64,000 bases of DNA, taken from contig JAABRR010000002.1 in the NCBI GenBank assembly GCA_011390785.1, positions 124,001 to 188,000 on the forward strand, read 5' to 3'. The position numbers and the translations under genes were made by a program. The notes under the pieces were generated by a model. It searched no databases, was not told the DNA's origin, and worked only from the letters and a program-made list of their open reading frames with translations. This stretch comes from Sphingobacteriia bacterium (GTDB lineage: Bacteria; Bacteroidota; Bacteroidia; Bacteroidales; UBA7960). Shown piece by piece: positions 18,224 through 27,324 of the stretch. Within the stretch, counting starts at the first letter, position 1. Each line of letters opens with the position of its first letter.

Positions 18224-19105
18224 TTAATAAAGGTATAAATTATCAGTTTTGATACTCAGGTATTTCTTAACGGCAAAGTATGTTGATATCCAACTAATAA
18301 CAATGCCCAGAATGATGACCAGCACAAATAAGCTGAAGAGCATTTCGATATCCTGAAAATCAATCAATTCCGGAACAGACTGTTGTGCACCCCACAATGA
18401 TGCGAGCAATAAGGCAATTGCCAAAATTGCACCGATCAATCCTTTTATTACCCCCTTTATAACGAAAGGACGCCTTATAAATGTTTGGGTAGCACCAATA
18501 AGTTGCATACTCTTAATGAGAAAACGTTTGGAAAAAACACTTAATCTTATGGTATTGTTGATAAGGGTAAACGCAATAACCAGTAGCAAACCTCCAAATA
18601 TAAGCAGAGCAATGGCTACTTTTTGAAGGTTCTCATTTACAATATGTACGAGGTTTTTTTGGTAATCTACTTCCTTAACTATCCGGCTTTGCAATACGTT
18701 TTTCTCAAAAATTTCAAGGCTGTCAGGATTGGCCCAGGCCGCGTTAAGCTTAACTTCGATAGATGGAAACAGGGGATTGTACCCAAGAAATTCAACAAAA
18801 TCTTCCCCCAATTCTGCGATAAGTTCTTCTGCCGCTTTTTCGCTCGAAATAAATTCTGTAGATTTTACCGCAATGAAAGCATCAAGAGATTTTTGTAAAT
18901 GATTAATATCTGCCATACGGGCATTATCAGTCAAAATAATAGAAAAACCAATATTCTCTTTGATGTGTTCGGAGAGTTTTTGGGTGTGCATAATAATAAT
19001 TCCCAAAAGCCCCAATACATACAACACCAGCGTAATACTTACCACTGTTGAGATGTAAGATGTTTTTAGCCGTCGGCCTATAATGATTTCTTCCTGTCGT
19101 GCCAT
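18224..19105 (-). CDS. ftsX: Cell division protein FtsX
   Basis: FtsX is the permease-like half of FtsEX, which couples ATP hydrolysis to control of cell-wall hydrolases at the septum. The sequence shows a cytoplasmic start (RQEEIIIGRRLKTSYISTVVS), TM1 (VLYVLGLLGIIIM), an extracytoplasmic domain of about 120 residues and three more helices, with the conserved NTIRLSVFSKRFLIKSMQLIGATQTFIRRPFV stretch between TM2 and TM3. The 293 residues are normal. The ATPase gene ftsE is not adjacent here, as is usual in Bacteroidota. It heads the ftsX-DUF3098-uppP run. Confidence 0.93.
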   Translation of the reverse strand: MARQEEIIIGRRLKTSYISTVVSITLVLYVLGLLGIIIMHTQKLSEHIKENIGFSIILTDNARMADINHLQKSLDAFIAVKSTEFISSEKAAEELIAELGEDFVEFLGYNPLFPSIEVKLNAAWANPDSLEIFEKNVLQSRIVKEVDYQKNLVHIVNENLQKVAIALLIFGGLLLVIAFTLINNTIRLSVFSKRFLIKSMQLIGATQTFIRRPFVIKGVIKGLIGAILAIALLLASLWGAQQSVPELIDFQDIEMLFSLFVLVIILGIVISWISTYFAVKKYLSIKTDNLYLY

Positions 19106-19201
19106 AGGGATTTTGTGAAGTGCAAAACTACTAAAATTTTGATTGAAAATTGGTTGAATAAGTTGTATAAATATGGTTGGAAGTGAATACCATAAAATAT
19201 T

Positions 19202-21658
19202 CTAAAAGGATGTTACCAGACTTAATTTCACCGTTATATTTTCGCGTGCAGTGGGCAGGGAATAGGGGCCAAACCGATAAAGTAACTCAATGCCCGGACT
19301 CATTCCAAAAATTATACGCCTTGCCCAGCGCTGTGGTAAAATCTTATTTATAGCAAAACCTGATTCATAATACCCCTTCTCCCACGATTTGGCTGGCATA
19401 AAAAGATGATTTTCGGCTTTCAGTAACTTGCCAAATCCTGCATTGGCAATAATTACCAGTTCAGGAGTGTAGGTTGTTTTCCTGAAAAGAAGGTTCTGAA
19501 AGCTATGTTGAAAGAAAACGGCTGCATATTGGTTGGCCGCAAATTCATTCATTTGCATAGTGCCAAAACTGAAGGGTGATGCAAGGTAAAAATCGCGGTT
19601 TCCGGCTTTTGCGGTAAAAAGCAGGGGCCAAGGCAAACTTTTCTGGTTGGTGCTTCCTGCTTCCAGTATCCATGATTGTTTTCCAACCAGGGGTATGTTA
19701 TATTGATAATCTATCCGGCCTTCAAAGCGCCAGTAATCAGTTTCTCCTTTGCCAATATTATCTAAACCGTTTGTAATGTTGAGATAGAATACCGGATAAT
19801 TAGATGGTAATCTGATAATACGGAGTGGAGTATTTGCAAGTTTTTCACCATAAGCAAAACGTAAACGCAACATAGCTTCGGTAAAATGATACTGCCGCAG
19901 GCCTGCTTCGTTATTTCCAGGTGTAAAGTAATAAAGGTCGGTCCAGTGGGTTTTTCCTTTCGAAACCGATATTTCTGTTGTAAGAAAGTTTCTCCAGCTA
20001 TGAAAAGAAAAAAATGCCGATGCCCTTCTGGTATAGTCCATCTTATTCATATAGAAATTCCTGATCATGGAAGTATTCAGGATAAAATTTTGCAGCATTA
20101 TGTTTGATCCTCCTCTTTCTGAAACATCAAAATTATATGCGCCACCAAGGCGTAGATTATTTCTTTTGTTGATAACCACACTGCCGAAGTAGCCGTATTT
20201 GTGTTTCCTGTCACCAGTGCCCCAGGCATAATGCCCCCCCAAATGAAATCTCTTGGAAAACCGATTGTTGGTTGCCAACCCTAGTCCTAACCGGTGCTTT
20301 TCAAAATCGTTGAATCGGTAAATGCTGTTGATGGGGATGTTCAAAACACCCAAAGGAATTTCTCCAAAGGCTAAAGGCTCAACAGAGTTTAAAATAGCAT
20401 CAAAGTTTAGTTCATTGCCCAGGCTATCCATAAACTGGTATGTATTTTTCTCGCGCGGGGAAATGGTGTCGGGTCTGTAAGTTTGCCAATAGGCCTCCTT
20501 AACATTGTTGGCCTGAGGTGAGAAATCAAGTGAAAACGGCCCAAAATCCCGGCCACTTAATGGTGGGTTTATCGCAATGTTTTTTATATAACTTCTTCCC
20601 AACATGCGAATGGGTGTAATGGCTGTTGGGTCCTGGGCTTCAGGGTTGAAAAAGTCTATGTCGGTGTTTAGCTGCGTGGGAAACCATTTGTTGTCGATCA
20701 ACTCATATTTTTGCTGAATACGGAAACTAAGTCCGCTAACAATTGCCCGGGCTGGCTGAGCAATTACATTCTGGATTGCCCACTTAAATGTGTTGATATA
20801 AAGTAATCCGCTTAATCCATCAAAATTGGTATTACGAGCCGGACGGAATGCAATAACAAATACAGTATCATTGTTCCAATAAAGAGTGTCTTCAATATTA
20901 TAAAAATAGCGGTTAAAAGCTGCCCGGTTTAATGGACTGATGTATTCGTTTTCGAGTAGACTTATTGTTGCTCCATAAAAAGAAAACGGCTGAAGCTCTG
21001 TGGCAAGCATCGAAAACATGGGGTTTTCAAGACCTGAAACGCGATTGGCAATAATTATTTCATTACTCTGATTTGGGCTTTTGAATTTTCGTTCGCTTAC
21101 AGATTCCATAATAAATAAATGCCTTTTATTGAGCATTTCTGAAATCTGCAGTTGGGAAGAATCTCCTGTCATTTCCCACCTTTCTAGATAAAAATCCTGA
21201 TCAAGTGTAGCCAAAAATTTATTATAACTGGTGTAGATAAAACCTTCCAGTTTTTCAGGATCGTTGCTGCTACGGTTGTTAATCACATTTTTTACAATCC
21301 GGTGAGCAGGGTTTTCTCCCGGATATACAATTACTTCTTCAAGTTCGTAGGGTCGGCGGTGTAGCTTTATTTGCTGCTGCTGTTCCGGATTTTTTATGGG
21401 ATAGGTTTGCCCAAAATAACCTACATAGGAAAGTTGCAACGGGGTTTTTTCGTCAGAAAGTTTCAGAGAAAAGGCCCCGTCTATATCGGTCATTGTTCCA
21501 TTACGGGTACCTTGTTCAATTATATTTACAAAGGCCAAGGGCTCTCCGGTATGAGCATCAGTTACACGGCCATTGATTTGAGAAGCTCCCCAAACAGGAA
21601 GCAGTAAATAAAGGAAAATGATGTGTGTGCGAATGATTAGATGCTGTTGAATTTTCAA
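19202..21658 (-). CDS. DUF5686-type outer-membrane protein with carboxypeptidase-like regulatory domain
   Basis: An 818-residue exported protein. After a signal sequence (HIIFLYLLLPVWGASQ) comes a carboxypeptidase-regulatory-like beta-sandwich (INGRVTDAHTGEPLAFVNII through LSYVGYFGQTYPI, about 28-90), the plug-like module common in Bacteroidota outer-membrane proteins. The long remainder matches DUF5686: VIVYPGENPAHRIVKNVINN, SFYGATISLLENEYISPLNR, AFNRYFYNIEDTLYWN, and a C-terminal barrel with many aromatic beta strands, ending VKLSLVTSF. The family function is unknown. It is a single transcription unit, 96 bases downstream of the ftsX start codon. Confidence 0.8.
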   Translation of the reverse strand: MKIQQHLIIRTHIIFLYLLLPVWGASQINGRVTDAHTGEPLAFVNIIEQGTRNGTMTDIDGAFSLKLSDEKTPLQLSYVGYFGQTYPIKNPEQQQQIKLHRRPYELEEVIVYPGENPAHRIVKNVINNRSSNDPEKLEGFIYTSYNKFLATLDQDFYLERWEMTGDSSQLQISEMLNKRHLFIMESVSERKFKSPNQSNEIIIANRVSGLENPMFSMLATELQPFSFYGATISLLENEYISPLNRAAFNRYFYNIEDTLYWNNDTVFVIAFRPARNTNFDGLSGLLYINTFKWAIQNVIAQPARAIVSGLSFRIQQKYELIDNKWFPTQLNTDIDFFNPEAQDPTAITPIRMLGRSYIKNIAINPPLSGRDFGPFSLDFSPQANNVKEAYWQTYRPDTISPREKNTYQFMDSLGNELNFDAILNSVEPLAFGEIPLGVLNIPINSIYRFNDFEKHRLGLGLATNNRFSKRFHLGGHYAWGTGDRKHKYGYFGSVVINKRNNLRLGGAYNFDVSERGGSNIMLQNFILNTSMIRNFYMNKMDYTRRASAFFSFHSWRNFLTTEISVSKGKTHWTDLYYFTPGNNEAGLRQYHFTEAMLRLRFAYGEKLANTPLRIIRLPSNYPVFYLNITNGLDNIGKGETDYWRFEGRIDYQYNIPLVGKQSWILEAGSTNQKSLPWPLLFTAKAGNRDFYLASPFSFGTMQMNEFAANQYAAVFFQHSFQNLLFRKTTYTPELVIIANAGFGKLLKAENHLFMPAKSWEKGYYESGFAINKILPQRWARRIIFGMSPGIELLYRFGPYSLPTARENITVKLSLVTSF

Positions 21659-21841
21659 GGGAGCAGTTGAAATTAGTGTTTTAAATTATTGGATAATTAT
21701 ATCTCATTGCTAAATTAATAAAACAAGAGTGTTTAGGAATCATAAAATGAAGCGTTGATTAAAAATATCCATGTTCATAATGTATATCTGCAATTATTTC
21801 GTCGCAAAAATGTTATGCTTTTAAGCAAATTAGTAAATAAT

Positions 21842-21849
21842 TACCTTTG
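21842..21849 (+). promoter_or_regulatory. Candidate -7 box for the propeller lipoprotein gene
   Basis: TACCTTTG, a perfect TAnnTTTG match, lies 25 bases before the start codon at 21875, which would give a short leader. No clear -33 TTG was seen at the right distance. Confidence 0.4.
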
Positions 21850-21874
21850 CTGTACATTTTAAAACTTTGATGTC

Positions 21875-22816
21875 ATGCAGAAAGAACTTCTTTATTTGTT
21901 TTTGATCATTTTTATACCCATGTTGCATGGTTGTTTGACCGAATTGGAAGATGTTGAACCCCAGGATACTGCTTATGATAAATCTATTACAGCTATTGTT
22001 GCTGATGATGAAAATGTTTGGGTGGGAACCCAGGGGGATGGGTTGTATAAATTTGATGGTTTGGAATGGGCTGTATATACCGAGACCGACGGATTGATAA
22101 GCAATTTTATTACTTCCCTGGTGATTGATGAATCCGGTGTATTATGGATTGGTACTGATAGTGGTATTTCATCTTTTAAAAATAATTTGTGGAACAACCT
22201 GACAGAAGAAGACGGGCTTTTCAACAATGACATAAGAAGCCTTGCCGTGGATGGTTCTGACAATCTGTGGATAGGTACCCGAAAAAACAGATTGGTAAAA
22301 TACAATGGGACAAACTTTACCAATTATCATATAAATCCTGAAGCTTCGGGCCCTGGTGAAATGGGGCACATACATACCATTAGTGCTGATGAAAACGGGA
22401 ATTTGTGGGTAGGAAGTTGTATCAGTGGCCTTTCCGTATTCGATGGCGAAAATTGGACCGATCTGGTAAATAATCTTTCTGTATTTGTTACATCTTCTGC
22501 TGCAGATACCATTGGTAACGTTTGGATCGGACATATTTCAGGTTTATACCATCTTTCTGATGAACAATGGACTCATTACACTATCGAAGATGGTTTGTTA
22601 AACAATAATGTATCGGCCCTTACATGGGAAGAGGAGAACAGTGTTTGGGTTGGTACAAATGATGGATTATCCTTTTTCAATGGTTCAAACTGGACCAGTT
22701 ACACCATTGCCAATGGATTACCTGATAATTATATAACTGCCCTGGCAAAAGATCCGAATAATAATTTGTGGGTGGGAACCCCCAATGGATTAGCAGTTAG
22801 CCTGGTAAATTTATAA
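21875..22816 (+). CDS. Lipoprotein consisting of one seven-bladed two-component-regulator-type propeller
   Basis: The 313-residue protein has a lipoprotein signal (LYLFLIIFIPMLHGC, Cys about 20) and then seven repeats of about 40 residues built on the pattern ITSLVIDESGVLWIGTDSGI, followed by xxFxxxxWxxYTxxDGL. These are Reg_prop repeats, best known from the sensor part of hybrid two-component systems, where two seven-bladed propellers bind oligosaccharides in the periplasm. Here there is no kinase, no membrane anchor beyond the lipid, and only one propeller. The last repeat is short, so the N-terminal strand may close the ring. Probably a surface or periplasmic glycan- or protein-binding lipoprotein; ligand unknown. 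Confidence 0.8.
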   Translation: MQKELLYLFLIIFIPMLHGCLTELEDVEPQDTAYDKSITAIVADDENVWVGTQGDGLYKFDGLEWAVYTETDGLISNFITSLVIDESGVLWIGTDSGISSFKNNLWNNLTEEDGLFNNDIRSLAVDGSDNLWIGTRKNRLVKYNGTNFTNYHINPEASGPGEMGHIHTISADENGNLWVGSCISGLSVFDGENWTDLVNNLSVFVTSSAADTIGNVWIGHISGLYHLSDEQWTHYTIEDGLLNNNVSALTWEEENSVWVGTNDGLSFFNGSNWTSYTIANGLPDNYITALAKDPNNNLWVGTPNGLAVSLVNL

Positions 22817-22901
22817 ATTAGGGCAGTAATATTTAGAATTTCGAATCGTTATCTCTGTGTTTTTTAATTTTTTCAGTAGGTGTATTATCTAATCTTCTGC
22901 T

Positions 22902-24806
22902 ATGCGTAATTATGTTTTCCTGATTCTTTTTTTCGCGGGTTTTTTTGCTGCAAAAAGTGGTTATTCTCAAAATATTGAAGATGTTGAAATAGCAGCAACA
23001 GATACATTGTCAGTTGATAGAATTCTTTTTTCTCCGTCAGAGGCATCGGCTTTTTTGGTGAAACTGCTTAGACTCGATAGTTTATGGAGGCCCAGCGGCG
23101 ATACGTTGAAGTATTCTTTACTTCGATTAACAGACCATTATAGCGAGCCCTTCGACAGTGTAAAAACAAGGTTGACTTCCTTTGAATATGACTCAATAAC
23201 TATGGTTTTAACAGACCTAATAAAAAAGGAGACTTTCCCTCTGCGGTGGCTGAATGATTCTACGTTTATTTTTGATACAATTCCTTTGGATCAGGAGCCA
23301 TTCATGGAAATACAAAATATTGTTCTCAAAGAAGTCGATACCCTTTCAATGCCGCGAAATGATACGTTACCCGAAATAATTTTTTCTATAGATACTGTTA
23401 TTCAGCTTCCTGATACCATTACAGAGATAGTAATTGATACTTTGTTCCTGGAGTCTAAAAACCTGGCAATTTATCAGTTTCTTAATGATCGTTTTATTCC
23501 TTCTGTTACTCAAAGAGGGAGTAATCGGTATGCCCGAATGTCTGCTGATTCAACATACATTACAATTTCGGAAATCTGGCAGGCTCTGGTGGGCGAAGAA
23601 TCTTCACCCTTTTTTGTAGTGCCTAATGAATCAATTCCGGATTCGTTAAAAGTGGCCGTTGAAACTCTTCTCTCACATGTAGACGACCGCGATTCAATTC
23701 TCTTGTTCTTTAACAATAATGAAGGGCAAAAAACCCCTTTCTGGCTTACCAATCAGGATGATGAGTTATACAGATTCTGGGTAAAGAACAATGCCAACGA
23801 TTCGATCACTTTGTGGATTGGAAATCCTTCCAAATACGACGTTGCTCTTATTCTTGAAGATAATGTTAATGTAGAGCGTATGGAGAAGAAAAGTGCTGAT
23901 GACATTCCAATTACAACTCTTAAACCACAAAGAACACTTGCATCGCTTTCACCATTGGCTGAAATACCTGTAAAATGGAATTACGGACTAAGTAGCGCTT
24001 TTACCTTAAATGAAACTTTTTTTTCCAATTGGTCAAGAGGAGGAGAAACATCGCTTTCAAGCATGCTCGATATTGGAGGTAATGCTGAATATGTTAATAA
24101 AGCTGATAAAAGCCGCTGGATTAATAATGGCAGGCTACGCTATGGTACTATTGTAACTGAAGAGTATGGTTTCAGAACAAATACGGATATGCTGGAGCTT
24201 AATTCTCAGTTCAATAAGGTAATCAAGAATAAGGTTGATTTCAGTTCAGTATTTTTTATGAAAACACAGGTAGCAAAGGGCTATAAATATCCAAATGATT
24301 CGGTGGTGGTTTCAAAATTCCTAAATCCTGGTACTTTTACCATTGGTGTGGGTATTGAATATAAGCCATTTCCAAAAACACGGATCAACTTTTCCCCACT
24401 GTCTTACAAAAATACCTTTGTTCTTGATACTGCCAATATCGATCAAAAACTGCATGGTATAGATGCTGATAAACGTGCCAGGCAAGAAATGGGGGGGCAA
24501 TTGGTTATAGTAAACAGTATATCCGTTCTTAACGGTTTGAATATTTCCAACTCTTTGCGTTTATTTTCCGGGTATCTTGATAAACCGGAAAATATTGATG
24601 TGGATTGGGAAATAAACCTGGAAAAACAGATCAGTTGGTTCTTTACTGTTAAGCTGAATATGCATTTTATTTACGATGATGATATTCTCTTTGCCGCAGA
24701 AGATCAAAACGGGGAGCCTGTATTATTGCCAGATGGATCACAGAAAAAGGTTCCAAAATTACAGTTCAAGCAGTTTCTGGGTTTAACCCTGGCCTTTAAG
24801 ATCTGA
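22902..24806 (+). CDS. DUF3078 outer-membrane protein with unusual N-terminal extension
   Basis: The C-terminal 270 or so residues are DUF3078: KWNYGLSSAFTLNETFFSNW, SRGGETSLSSMLDIGG, NGRLRYGTIVTEEYGFRTNT, VFFMKTQVAKGYKYPND and the closing FKQFLGLTLAFKI, with alternating strands like an outer-membrane barrel. A signal peptide (LILFFAGFFAAKSGYSQ) starts the protein. Between them lie about 340 residues, acidic and rich in Asp/Thr/Ser (repeated IDT and DTL), with no recognised fold. Function unknown. It lies 85 bases downstream of the propeller gene on the same strand and may be co-transcribed. It converges on the TPR gene with a 13-base gap. Confidence 0.75.
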   Translation: MRNYVFLILFFAGFFAAKSGYSQNIEDVEIAATDTLSVDRILFSPSEASAFLVKLLRLDSLWRPSGDTLKYSLLRLTDHYSEPFDSVKTRLTSFEYDSITMVLTDLIKKETFPLRWLNDSTFIFDTIPLDQEPFMEIQNIVLKEVDTLSMPRNDTLPEIIFSIDTVIQLPDTITEIVIDTLFLESKNLAIYQFLNDRFIPSVTQRGSNRYARMSADSTYITISEIWQALVGEESSPFFVVPNESIPDSLKVAVETLLSHVDDRDSILLFFNNNEGQKTPFWLTNQDDELYRFWVKNNANDSITLWIGNPSKYDVALILEDNVNVERMEKKSADDIPITTLKPQRTLASLSPLAEIPVKWNYGLSSAFTLNETFFSNWSRGGETSLSSMLDIGGNAEYVNKADKSRWINNGRLRYGTIVTEEYGFRTNTDMLELNSQFNKVIKNKVDFSSVFFMKTQVAKGYKYPNDSVVVSKFLNPGTFTIGVGIEYKPFPKTRINFSPLSYKNTFVLDTANIDQKLHGIDADKRARQEMGGQLVIVNSISVLNGLNISNSLRLFSGYLDKPENIDVDWEINLEKQISWFFTVKLNMHFIYDDDILFAAEDQNGEPVLLPDGSQKKVPKLQFKQFLGLTLAFKI

Positions 24807-24819
24807 TATTATTGGTTTG

Positions 24820-25971
24820 TTAATTGCTCGGCCCCTGCATGTTTCTGACTCGCTCGTTTATTTTTAAAGACTGGTAAAGTTGGTAAATCTTTTCTGTTAA
24901 TACATGATCTTCCGGCTTTAAATCGTATGCCTTATTTAGCCAGGCTACAGAATCCTCAAATGCTTTTGCAGATCGGGCCCTTTCCTGTATAACCAAAGAG
25001 TTATTATTAATTTGCATGGCATTTGCTTCAATTTCCACTCCAATATTGTAATAACAGGTGGCTATGTTAATATAGGCAAGAACGTGTTCGCTATCAAGTT
25101 CAATAGCATTATTATACGAATCAATGGCTTTGGCATAATCTTCCGTTTTCTGGTAAATTAACCCCTTGGTAAAAGGATAGACTTGTTTTTCAGGGTAATC
25201 GCTTATAGCCTGGTCAAGAACTTCCAAAGCATCATCAATCTGGTTATTTTTATACAGTAAATCAACCAGTAGGAGATAAAGATCTTCATTTTCCTGATAC
25301 TTTTCTATGCCATCTTCTAGAGTTTGCCGGGCTGAGAGTGTATCAGCCTTTTCAAGATAGATAAAAGATAATAAATGAGTTACATTGGTTGAGAAATTAT
25401 AGGAATCCAGACGTTTTAATAGTTCAATGGCTTTATCTTCATTTCCATGTTCATGAGCTACCAATGCAGTGTTGTAGATAAGATTGGTATCCATAGCAAC
25501 CGAAAGGAAAGGGCTTTCTGTAATGATCAGAGCCTTTTCATATGCCCTAAAGGCATCTTCATACTTTTGGTTCTTAAAATGACTTTCTGCAGATTTTTTA
25601 AATTCATTGGCCAGAATCACATACCGAGGTGCCAGTTGTCTCTCAAAACGTTCTCTTTTATCCAACTCTCTGGCTTTTTCATAAGAATCATAAGCAACAT
25701 TCAGTTGATCGGGATAAAGCTGAAACAATTTCCTGTCGTTTTTTTTCTTCCCTTCCATGTAAGCTGTTTGCGCAATCAAGCCACGGGCATACCATGTTTT
25801 TGCCCATGTTTTTGATTCTTCATCTTCAATCATTTCTTCAACCACATTTTTAGCTTCTTCATAATTGGCTATCTCAATAAGGTGAAATACCGCTATGAGT
25901 TTGCTGTTTTGAAGTGGCGACATGATACCACATCCCGTTAAAAAAAGCAGAATCACAAATATTTTCTTCAT
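24820..25971 (-). CDS. TPR-repeat lipoprotein
   Basis: A 383-residue protein with a lipoprotein signal (KKIFVILLFLTGC, Cys13) and tetratricopeptide repeats along its length, for example YEDAFRAYEKALIITESPF, DDALEVLDQAISDYPEKQ and YAKAIDSYNNAIELDSEHV, LAYINIATCYYNIGVEIEAN. TPR lipoproteins are scaffolds for periplasmic or outer-membrane complexes; no partner is apparent here. The ATG at 25971 was chosen because it starts the lipoprotein signal; a start at 26046 would add 25 basic residues. It is divergent from the radical SAM gene. Confidence 0.8.
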   Translation of the reverse strand: MKKIFVILLFLTGCGIMSPLQNSKLIAVFHLIEIANYEEAKNVVEEMIEDEESKTWAKTWYARGLIAQTAYMEGKKKNDRKLFQLYPDQLNVAYDSYEKARELDKRERFERQLAPRYVILANEFKKSAESHFKNQKYEDAFRAYEKALIITESPFLSVAMDTNLIYNTALVAHEHGNEDKAIELLKRLDSYNFSTNVTHLLSFIYLEKADTLSARQTLEDGIEKYQENEDLYLLLVDLLYKNNQIDDALEVLDQAISDYPEKQVYPFTKGLIYQKTEDYAKAIDSYNNAIELDSEHVLAYINIATCYYNIGVEIEANAMQINNNSLVIQERARSAKAFEDSVAWLNKAYDLKPEDHVLTEKIYQLYQSLKINERVRNMQGPSN

Positions 25972-26229
25972 AAACCTTTGGCGTTGGTATCTGGATTTAA
26001 TTCTTTTAAATAAATTTAATTGCCTGATTGTTGAAACGCTTTTCAATATTTATCATTGTACATTACAAGAAATTTTTGTTGCAAAGATAATAAGTTTAAG
26101 GCGATGTAATTCTTGACTTGTCACTGTTAAAAAATGCATAAAGGATGCATTTCCTTTCTGATTGTTTTTTGATTGCTGCCAAAACTTGGGTAATTTTGAG
26201 ATTTACCATAAAGTTAAAATGTAAGTTTT

Positions 26230-27177
26230 ATGTATAAGTATCTTTTTGGCCCGGTTCCTTCAAGACGACTGGGCATGTCTTTGGGGGTTGATCTGGTGCC
26301 TAAAAAGGTTTGTTCGCTCGATTGTGTTTATTGTGAAGTGGGAAAAACAACACTTCTTACCATGCAACGCAAAGAGTATATAAAACTCGATAAAGTAAAA
26401 AATGAACTCAAACATTTTTTTAGTAATAACCCTGATCCTGATTATATTACATTCTCCGGCTCTGGCGAACCGACACTGAATATTGGCATTGGTGATATCA
26501 TTTCCTATATAAAAGAGATAAAACCCTTAATCCCCGTAGCTGTATTAACCAACGGTACCTTGTTGTCTGACCCCGAAGTTAGAAAAGCATTATCACAAGC
26601 CAATCTTGTGTTACCTTCTTTAGATTCGGCAACTGAACAGGGCTTTGGCAGAATCAACAGGCCTGCACAGGGGCTTAACATCAGCACTTATTTGCAAGGG
26701 GTAAAGGATTTTGCGAATGAATTTAAGGGAGATATATGGTTGGAAGTTTTTATTTTACCTGGGTATAATGATAGCCCTGAAGAAATTCACGAATTAAAGA
26801 AAGCCCTTGTCGGTATCAATCCAAAAGTTGTGCAACTTAATACTCTCGACAGGCCTGGTACATTGTCAGGACTAAGAGGAGCAACACATGATGAACTTCA
26901 GCAAATTTCAGATATGTTAGAATTAAACAATGTGGTGATTATTGCTGCTTCTGCTAAAAGAAAGAATATTTTATCGTACCGTAAAGATATTGAAAATGCG
27001 ATTATCGAAACAATATCGCGACGCCCCTGTACCCTCGATGATTTAACTACACTACTGGGTAAAAATGTTAGCGAAATAAATAAATACCTTGATGTATTGG
27101 AAGCAGATAAGAAAATTGAAGCGGTAGAACAATCAAGAGGTGTTTTTTATCAGCTTAGCGAAAAATATGAAAACTAA
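26230..27177 (+). CDS. Radical SAM protein (COG0731-type) with C-terminal winged helix
   Basis: The protein starts YKYLFGPVPSRRLGMSLGVD and carries the radical-SAM cluster CSLDCVYC (Cys28, Cys32, Cys35), followed by the SAM-binding ITFSGSGEPTLN. This belongs to the family often annotated as wybutosine-synthesis-like or B12-binding-like radical SAM protein (COG0731), common in Bacteroidota and anaerobes, whose reaction has not been assigned as far as I know. Residues from about 250 form a predicted winged-helix segment (RRPCTLDDLTTLLGKNVSEI, YLDVLEADKKIEAVEQSRG). 315 residues. It is upstream of and parallel to the ATP-grasp gene (147-base gap). Confidence 0.85.
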   Translation: MYKYLFGPVPSRRLGMSLGVDLVPKKVCSLDCVYCEVGKTTLLTMQRKEYIKLDKVKNELKHFFSNNPDPDYITFSGSGEPTLNIGIGDIISYIKEIKPLIPVAVLTNGTLLSDPEVRKALSQANLVLPSLDSATEQGFGRINRPAQGLNISTYLQGVKDFANEFKGDIWLEVFILPGYNDSPEEIHELKKALVGINPKVVQLNTLDRPGTLSGLRGATHDELQQISDMLELNNVVIIAASAKRKNILSYRKDIENAIIETISRRPCTLDDLTTLLGKNVSEINKYLDVLEADKKIEAVEQSRGVFYQLSEKYEN

Positions 27178-27324
27178 ATCTGTTTTACGCAAATTATTTT
27201 TAGCCTGTTGCCAAAAAAAACTAAACTTCTAAAACAGAATTCCTTTGTATCTTGCAGACTTTTATTGATGGCTGTTTGCCCCTGATTTTTAGTCATTGAT
27301 TTTGTTTTAAATATTAGCGGAATT

